NCBI GenBank assembly: GCA_016214985.1
Contig: JACRMM010000072.1
Span: forward strand, 1-53,379
From: Deltaproteobacteria bacterium
Lineage (GTDB): Bacteria > Desulfobacterota > Deferrisomatia > Deferrisomatales > JACRMM01
Reading direction: 5' to 3'
DNA: 53,379 nt
How positions within the stretch are numbered: the first letter of the stretch is position 1; each line of letters opens with the position of its first letter. Below the pieces are notes generated by a model. That model had not been told where the DNA came from. It did no database searches and was given only the letters and a program-made list of their open reading frames with translations. Positions 49,701 to 53,379 of this stretch are shown here, in pieces. The position numbers were made by a program, and so were the translations under genes.

Positions 49701-50062
49701 GGCAGCTGCGAGAGGACCCCGGAGAGGTACTCGAGCGTGCGGGAGCGGGCCCAGTAGATATCGGTCCCCTCCTCGAAGATCGCATAGACGTACGAGTAGC
49801 CGAAGTCGGAGAAGCCCCGGACGGCCTTGACCTTGGGCGCGCCCACGAGCGCCTGGACGATCGGGTAGGTGACCTGGGCCTCGACGAGGTCGGGGCTTCG
49901 GTCCCAGCGGGAGAAGACGATCACCTGGGTGTCGGAGAGGTCCGGGATGGCGTCGAGCGGGGCGTTCTTGAGCGACCACCACCCGACGACCGCGGCGGCG
50001 GCCACGAGCAGGAAGACGAGGAAGCGGTTGCGGACCGAGAAGTCGATGACGCGGTCGATCAT
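46763..50062 (-). CDS. cusA: CusA-type heavy-metal RND efflux pump
   Basis: A 1099-residue inner-membrane proton-driven pump for Cu(I)/Ag(I), of the HME-RND family. N-terminal helix (FLVFLLVAAAAVVGWWSL) and DAIPDLSDTQVIV are typical of CusA/CzcA. The proton-relay helix reads LGGIAIAIGALVDAAIVVVE, with the family Asp. PLGGFGKQFQVNLDPNRLQA and RGRGYATSVRDFEDIVL are conserved porter-domain blocks, and the second half begins at about 520. The overall length and the RSFDFRPSW and GREFMPPLDEGSLLYMPTTM segments favour CusA over CzcA. It overlaps cusB by an ATGA. A CusC-type outer-membrane channel is not in the window. Confidence 0.92.
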   Translation of the reverse strand: MIDRVIDFSVRNRFLVFLLVAAAAVVGWWSLKNAPLDAIPDLSDTQVIVFSRWDRSPDLVEAQVTYPIVQALVGAPKVKAVRGFSDFGYSYVYAIFEEGTDIYWARSRTLEYLSGVLSQLPTGVKTELGPDATGLGWVFQYVLEDRSGTHSLADLRAYQDWTLRYYLKSVPGVAEVAPLGGFGKQFQVNLDPNRLQAYGIPINQVVEAVRAGNAEVGGRLVEFGGTEYMVRGRGYATSVRDFEDIVLTASENGTPIRIKDVGQVVLGPDLRRGVADLDGTGDVVSGIVIMRQGENALKVIDRVKKRLREIEPGLPPGVKIVPIYDRSDLIHRAIESLRSTLVEVVVTVALVILLFLWHIPSALIPVVTIPLAVLISFIPFRLLGLSANIMSLGGIAIAIGALVDAAIVVVEQTHKKLDEWNRGDRAEPVASVVVRAVKEVGGASFFSLLVIAVSFLPVLTLEAQEGRLFKPLAYTKNLSMIVAAVLAITLDPALRVLLTQARSFDFRPSWLCRLFNGVAVGTIHPEERHPVSRVLIRLYEPVVRWSLRWKWAVIGGAVVLLIATVPIYRGLGREFMPPLDEGSLLYMPTTMPGISIGEAQKLLQVTDRILKGFPEVDRVLGKAGRAETSTDPAPLSMLETVITLKPKDQWRKVPTWYSDWAPGWLQGILRHVTPDHLSQEDLVSELDAALKLPGVSNAWTMPVKGRIDMLTTGIRTPVGLKISGADLAEIEKIGTQIEALLPSLPGTRSVFAERTGGGYFLDVAWNRDELARYGLSVDEAQQVVASAIGGENVTTVVTGRERYPVNVRYMRDFRSDLGALGRVLVPASGGQRQIPLGQLATVRTAAGPSMIRDEDGLLTGYVYVDVAGVDPSGYIAQADELLRGRIRLPPGYAVSWSGQWEAMVRVRERLRLVVPVTLFLVFALLYLNTRSIPKTLIVLLAVPFSAIGAFWFLHVLGYNLSVAVWVGLIALLGVDAETGVFMLLYLDLAYQDAKAKGALGSLAEFREAIVTGAAKRIRPKFMTAATTFLGLVPILWATGTGSDVMKRIAAPMVGGIFTSFLLELVVYPAVYELWRWNFDLKKERRGETEAAVAAAEPTG

Positions 50063-51747
50063 CCGTGCCCCCCGCCCATCTTCATGCCCGTCGGCATGTC
50101 CTTCGCACCACCGGCGGGCTCCGTCTTCATCCCCTTGGGGTCGCTTGCCGGCTCGATCGGCTCGCCCCGGGGCTCCATCTGCATGCCCTTGGACTCACCA
50201 CCGTGCTCCATCGGCTGGGTGCCGGGAGTCATCTTCATCGGCATCGGGCCGCCGGGCTTCCTCGACCCATTCTTCGCCGCGATGTCCGCAGGTTTCGTGC
50301 CCGCCGTCTCCCCTTCCGCAACGGGCGAGCCCTTGCCCGCGTGGCGCTCAGGGGCCGCCTTGAACTCCCGCTGGCACTCCTCGGAGCAGAAGGAGTACGT
50401 CCGGCCCTGGTACTGAGCCGTGCGGCCGGCTGCCTTCGTGCGCTCCAGGTCGAGGTCCATGTCGCACACGGCGCACCGGCCCGGCGTCCCCTGGATGCCA
50501 AGCGCCGCTGCCCGCATCCGGCTCTCGGAGTCGAGGAGGAAGTTGCCCGAAACGACGATCCTCTCCCCGGCCATGAGCCCCCGGACGATCTCCACGCGGT
50601 CGCCGAATCGGGCCCCGGTCTCGACCCGTCGGGGCTCGAAGGTGCCGTTGCCACAGTCCACGAACACGGTCTTCCGAAGTCCCGAGTCGAGCACCGCGTC
50701 CGCCGGCACGGCCAGCCCCGGTCGCGCCTCGACCGGGATCTCAACGTCCACGAACATGTCGGGCCGGAGCACGTAGCCGGGGTTGTCGACCTCGATCCTG
50801 ACCTTCAGCGTCCTCGTGGCGGCGTCGAAGACCGGCTGCACCTGGCTCACGCGCCCTCGGAAGCTTCTACCCTGGTCCGGAAGCGTCACCTTGACGGCGA
50901 GGCCAGGCCTCACAGCCCGCGCCTCGGCCCCGAAAAGGTCCGCCACCACCCAGACCTTCCGGAGGTCCGCGATCCGATAGAGCTCGTATCCTTTGTCGAA
51001 GCGCTGCTCGGGTGCGATGTCGCGTGCCAGGACGACGCCCGGCACCGGGGTGCGAACTTCGATCTCGGTCGGGATCATGCGTGTCCGGGAGATCTCGTCG
51101 AGTTGCTGTTCCAGCAACCCCTGATTTCGAAGACTGTTCCGGAAAGTCTCAATGTTCCACTGGCCGAGCCGGACCTGGTCCATCGTCTCTCTTCCGGTCG
51201 GGACTCGACTCGCGCCATCCAGGCGTGAGAAGTACCCTTGGATCAGGGGCACTAGATCGCCGGGAGGGTACATCGTTGCCAGCAAATCGCCCTTCCGAAC
51301 CATGCTGCCTGTTGTAAAGGGAGAAACCGTCTTGGCCCACCAGTCGTTCGCCGCGGTCACACGGTAGACCCGCGCTTCGTCGGGCACCACCCTGCCCAGC
51401 AGGCGCACGGTGCGCGTGGCGGGCGCCCGCTCCACGGCTGCCACCCGAACGCCGATCAACTGCCGCCGCTCAGGCGACACACTCACCGTCCCGAAGGGCA
51501 GACTCTCCTGGCTCGGGTTCGCGGACGGGGCCGGCCCGGCGCCGTCCGCGTACACAGGCTCGAGCTGCATGCCGCAGTCCGGGGCCACGCCCGGCTTGTC
51601 GGATCGGTAGGCGGGGTGCATGGGGTCCACCCAGTACAAGACATTGCGCCCGGCGCTCGCCTTCCCGCCGCCGCCTCTCCAGACCCCTGCGGCGAAGGAC
51701 GCGCCCAGCGCCGCCAAGAGCAGGATCCACTTCCCGGCTTTTGTCAT
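50059..51747 (-). CDS. cusB: CusB-type RND adaptor with metal-binding ends
   Basis: A 562-residue periplasmic adaptor, start ATG at 51747. An N-terminal anchor is followed by a heavy-metal-binding domain (YWVDPMHPAYRSDKPGVAPD, CGMQLEPVY). The adaptor core covers about 80-400 (LLGRVVPDEARVYRVTAAND, LRPDMFVDVEIPVEARPGL). A YHS/TRASH-type Cys domain (RCAVCDMDLDLE, RTYSFCSEECQREFKAAPE) is followed by a Met/His/Lys-rich tail of about 70 residues (MPMKMTPGTQPMEHGG, DMPTGMKMGGGHG) that looks like a Cu(I) reservoir. The tail is absent from the orphan CusB at 30901. It is coupled to cusA and preceded by the FKBP gene. Confidence 0.9.
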   Translation of the reverse strand: MTKAGKWILLLAALGASFAAGVWRGGGGKASAGRNVLYWVDPMHPAYRSDKPGVAPDCGMQLEPVYADGAGPAPSANPSQESLPFGTVSVSPERRQLIGVRVAAVERAPATRTVRLLGRVVPDEARVYRVTAANDWWAKTVSPFTTGSMVRKGDLLATMYPPGDLVPLIQGYFSRLDGASRVPTGRETMDQVRLGQWNIETFRNSLRNQGLLEQQLDEISRTRMIPTEIEVRTPVPGVVLARDIAPEQRFDKGYELYRIADLRKVWVVADLFGAEARAVRPGLAVKVTLPDQGRSFRGRVSQVQPVFDAATRTLKVRIEVDNPGYVLRPDMFVDVEIPVEARPGLAVPADAVLDSGLRKTVFVDCGNGTFEPRRVETGARFGDRVEIVRGLMAGERIVVSGNFLLDSESRMRAAALGIQGTPGRCAVCDMDLDLERTKAAGRTAQYQGRTYSFCSEECQREFKAAPERHAGKGSPVAEGETAGTKPADIAAKNGSRKPGGPMPMKMTPGTQPMEHGGESKGMQMEPRGEPIEPASDPKGMKTEPAGGAKDMPTGMKMGGGHG

Positions 51748-51854
51748 CGTGTCGTCTCGCCGTCTACTGCCGAGTCTCGGAACCCGTGGAGGATCGGCGC
51801 TCGACCTGAGCGGCCACCCCCATCTGAACACCGGACGTCGCAAGGCTGCCCGGG

Positions 51855-52547
51855 TCACTTGACATCGACGAGCTCCAATTCGTACACGAGAGTCGCGTTC
51901 GGCCCGACGTACCGGCCGGTTCCCTTCTCTCCGTATGCGAGCTTCGGGGGGATGAAGAGCTGCCACTTGGAGCCCTCGGGCATGAGCTTCAGCGCCTCGC
52001 GCCAGCCGTCGATGATCCCTCTTCGGAGCGTGAACTTCGCCGGCTGCTCCCTGCTGTAGGAATTCTCGAACTCGGTCCCGTCGAGCAGGGTACCCCGGAA
52101 GTGGACCTCCACCGTGTCGGAGTCCGTCGGCGTCTTGCCGCTGCCCGCCTTGAGGATCTTGTACTGGAGCCCGCTCGGCAGGGTCACCACGCCTTCCTTG
52201 CCCTTGTTCCCCTCCAGGAAGGCGATCCCCGCCTTCTTGTTCTCTTCTGCCGCCTTCTTCGCGACCGCCGCCTGCTTCTCCCTCAGCTCGACCTGGTAGG
52301 AGGCCTTCGCCGCGCGGAGGTCTTCTTCGGTCATGAGGAGCTTTGCCCCCGAGGACACGTCCCTCATGGCCTTCATGAGCATGTCCCAATCCAGGTCGAG
52401 CCCGAGGTGCTGGAAGTTCCTCGCGGTGTCGACCCCGATCCCGTAGCTCTTCTTCTCCTTCGGCGTCTTGAGCGCCGGAGCCTCCTCGGCGCCCACCTGA
52501 GCGGCCAGGAACACGATCCCAAGGATGGTAATCCACTTCCGTTTCAT
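51855..52547 (-). CDS. fkpA: FKBP-type peptidyl-prolyl isomerase (FkpA/Mip-like), periplasmic
   Basis: A 230-residue foldase, ATG preceded by GGAG. The signal peptide is about 1-20 (ITILGIVFLAAQVGA). The N-terminal dimerisation region (SYGIGVDTARNFQHLGLDLD, ending in the long charged helix EDLRAAKASYQVELREKQAA) is typical of FkpA/Mip. The FKBP domain (about 118-228) has LPSGLQYKILKAGSGKTPTD, VEVHFRGTLLDGTEFENSY, GIIDGWREALKLMPEGSKW, and IPPKLAYGEKG. It heads the cusBA-NosL run, 107 bases before cusB, and may assist folding of the periplasmic copper proteins. Confidence 0.88.
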   Translation of the reverse strand: MKRKWITILGIVFLAAQVGAEEAPALKTPKEKKSYGIGVDTARNFQHLGLDLDWDMLMKAMRDVSSGAKLLMTEEDLRAAKASYQVELREKQAAVAKKAAEENKKAGIAFLEGNKGKEGVVTLPSGLQYKILKAGSGKTPTDSDTVEVHFRGTLLDGTEFENSYSREQPAKFTLRRGIIDGWREALKLMPEGSKWQLFIPPKLAYGEKGTGRYVGPNATLVYELELVDVK

Positions 52548-52876
52548 CAGTTCTCCTCTCAGAGCGGGCTACAATCGGTCCTGCCGCCCCGGATTCTTCA
52601 TCACATCGTCTCGCCGTCCCCTGCCTACCACGGGTCCTTGCTCCCCCACAAGCAGCACGAATCATTCTGCCGGAAAGTCGCTACCATTCAAGCCGACACC
52701 TTGTGTCTTCGCCGTTCGATCAGGAACTCGCGATCTGCACAGAGACGTTGACACCTGCCCCTTGCCTGTGGCGTCAGGACACAAAGACATCGGAAATTCA
52801 CAGGGAGGTGGGGAGGCAAGCTGGGCGAAGAGGGTGGGAAGCTCCCTTCTGGAAGTCCGTTTCCGCCCGAGAGCCT
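52548..52876. other. Upstream region of fkpA; no gene seen
   Basis: About 330 bases without a gene. It should hold the fkpA-cusBA-NosL promoter, but no convincing -35/-10 pair and no copy of the oxidase palindrome was found. TTGTGG...TAGGCA (17-base spacing, near 52640, leftward) is the best weak match. Confidence 0.35.
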
Positions 52877-53116
52877 TCAGCATCCAGCCGATCGTTCTTC
52901 TCCAGGCTTGCGGCCCCCCAGCGTATTCCCCTTCCACGAGCCAGAGGGCCTGGAGCCGGGAAGCGGGCGAATCACCCCGGTCTCTTCGACGACGACCGGG
53001 TAACCCTCGAGCCGCTTCGGAACCCTTCGTTCCACATCGTCGGTCTTCTTCGCCGCCAAGACTTGAAGGCACGGCGTCTTCGAAACCCCCGCTCTCGCGC
53101 ATGCCTGCGTCACCGC
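52877..53116 (-). pseudogene. Possible remnant of a trypsin-like protease or related small domain
   Basis: Read leftward, the frame encodes KTPCLQVLAAKKTDDVERRV followed by PKRLEGYPVVVEETGVIRPL. This recalls the short N-terminal domain seen in some bacterial trypsin-like proteins (pattern ...RR-P-LEG-PV-VEETG-IRPL), then a TLGG box, and stops at 52877 without the catalytic triad. No good start or ribosome binding site is present. The assignment rests on a remembered pattern and is weak. Confidence 0.3.
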
Positions 53117-53197
53117 TCCCGCCCTTCCGTGGGCTCCGCGATGTGCCTGCCTCGTGGAGGCGTCCGCGGGGCACCGGCATCCAGCCCCTAAAGAAAC

Positions 53198-53266
53198 GGG
53201 GAGGGATTGCTCCCTCCCCGATGAGACAACCTGTTTCCTGTCACAGACCCCCACCCAAGGTGGGGG
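53198..53266. other. Two strong hairpins near the right edge
   Basis: GGGGAGGGA-TTGC-TCCCTCCCC (53198-53219) is a perfect 9-bp stem with a 4-base loop. CCCCCACC-CAA-GGTGGGGG (53248-53266) is an 8-bp stem with a 3-base loop. Neither is followed by a T-run, so they are poor terminators. The second hairpin followed by CTTGATAACC, and a further repeated GGAGCCGCCC motif (53280, 53310), recall the structured ends of IS200/IS605-like elements, but no transposase is visible in the window. Confidence 0.35.
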
Positions 53267-53379
53267 CTTGATAACCGGGAGCCGCCCAGGGCGGCGTGGT
53301 ACACCCGGAGCCGCCCGAGACGGCTGGAAGATTCTTCGGCGGCATCGGCCTCGGGGCGAGTCATCGATATGTCGGCCGA

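Noticed and set aside
46631..50416. A 1261-codon open frame on the + strand opposite cusA and cusB
   Set aside because: It is the antisense shadow of the real genes: composition is skewed to Arg/Glu/His/Asp, no domain is readable and no ribosome binding site is present. In GC-rich DNA such long antisense frames are common.
1..53379. CRISPR arrays
   Set aside because: No regularly spaced direct repeats with unique spacers were seen. The repeats found are dispersed and degenerate.

Overview
The window is a piece of a GC-rich bacterial chromosome. Its gene content (heme-binding sensor, cytochrome b-type membrane protein, sigma-54 regulation, LIV-type ABC uptake, 2-hydroxyacyl-CoA dehydratase-type protein, CusBA efflux, NosL proteins, multicopper oxidases) and codon use suggest a deltaproteobacterial-type (Desulfuromonadota/Deferrisomatota-like) respiratory organism. 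That placement is an inference from gene content; no marker gene in the window settles it.

Region 1 (1-5.7 kb, mostly + strand): the tail of a cytochrome b-type gene, a two-heme HAMP protein without an output domain, a small membrane protein, a secreted protein of unknown function, tRNA-Glu, a parvulin-type foldase and a group of small or unknown genes ending in a YheU-family gene. Region 2 (5.7-9.2 kb): two copies of a ~130-bp interspersed repeat, decaying remains of a CheB/CheR-type PAS protein and a hybrid histidine kinase, and an intact RpoS-like sigma factor.

Region 3 (9.2-18.2 kb, - strand): a catabolic operon with an acyl-CoA synthetase, a 3-hydroxybutyrate dehydrogenase-like SDR, a LIV-type ABC transporter (LivF, LivG, a fused LivHM, LivK) and a PAS/AAA+/HTH sigma-54 activator. 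A good -24/-12 promoter lies in front of livK, and a long palindrome lies where an enhancer would be expected. Region 4 (18.3-25.9 kb): a His/Cys-rich metal-binding protein, an alpha/beta hydrolase, a molybdate transporter (modBAC order) next to a PadR regulator fused to a molbindin-like TOBE domain, a 2-hydroxyacyl-CoA dehydratase-like protein between two small membrane proteins, and a cardiolipin synthase.

Region 5 (25.9-53.4 kb) is a copper/periplasm island, almost all on the - strand. It has two multicopper oxidases (one Sec, one Tat), each beside a GspC-like PDZ protein and each with the same palindrome set against its promoter. It also has an orphan CusB and a CusBA pump preceded by an FKBP foldase. 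Most interesting are two paralogous five-gene modules: NosL, a small one-TM protein, an FtsX/MacB-type permease, a LolD-type ATPase, and a polytopic membrane protein with conserved Cys/His motifs. The second module directly follows cusBA in one long run of overlapping genes. A fragment of a third copy of the polytopic protein lies beside the first oxidase. I infer a copper acquisition, delivery or quality-control system feeding periplasmic cuproproteins, in which an FtsX-type ABC transporter takes the place NosDFY has in nitrous oxide reductase clusters.

Between these modules are intact VapBC and Phd/RelE toxin-antitoxin pairs and repeated broken copies of another VapBC pair and of a DUF4143 ATPase, showing repeated duplication and decay. 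The last ~0.8 kb holds only a possible protease-like remnant and two strong hairpins.
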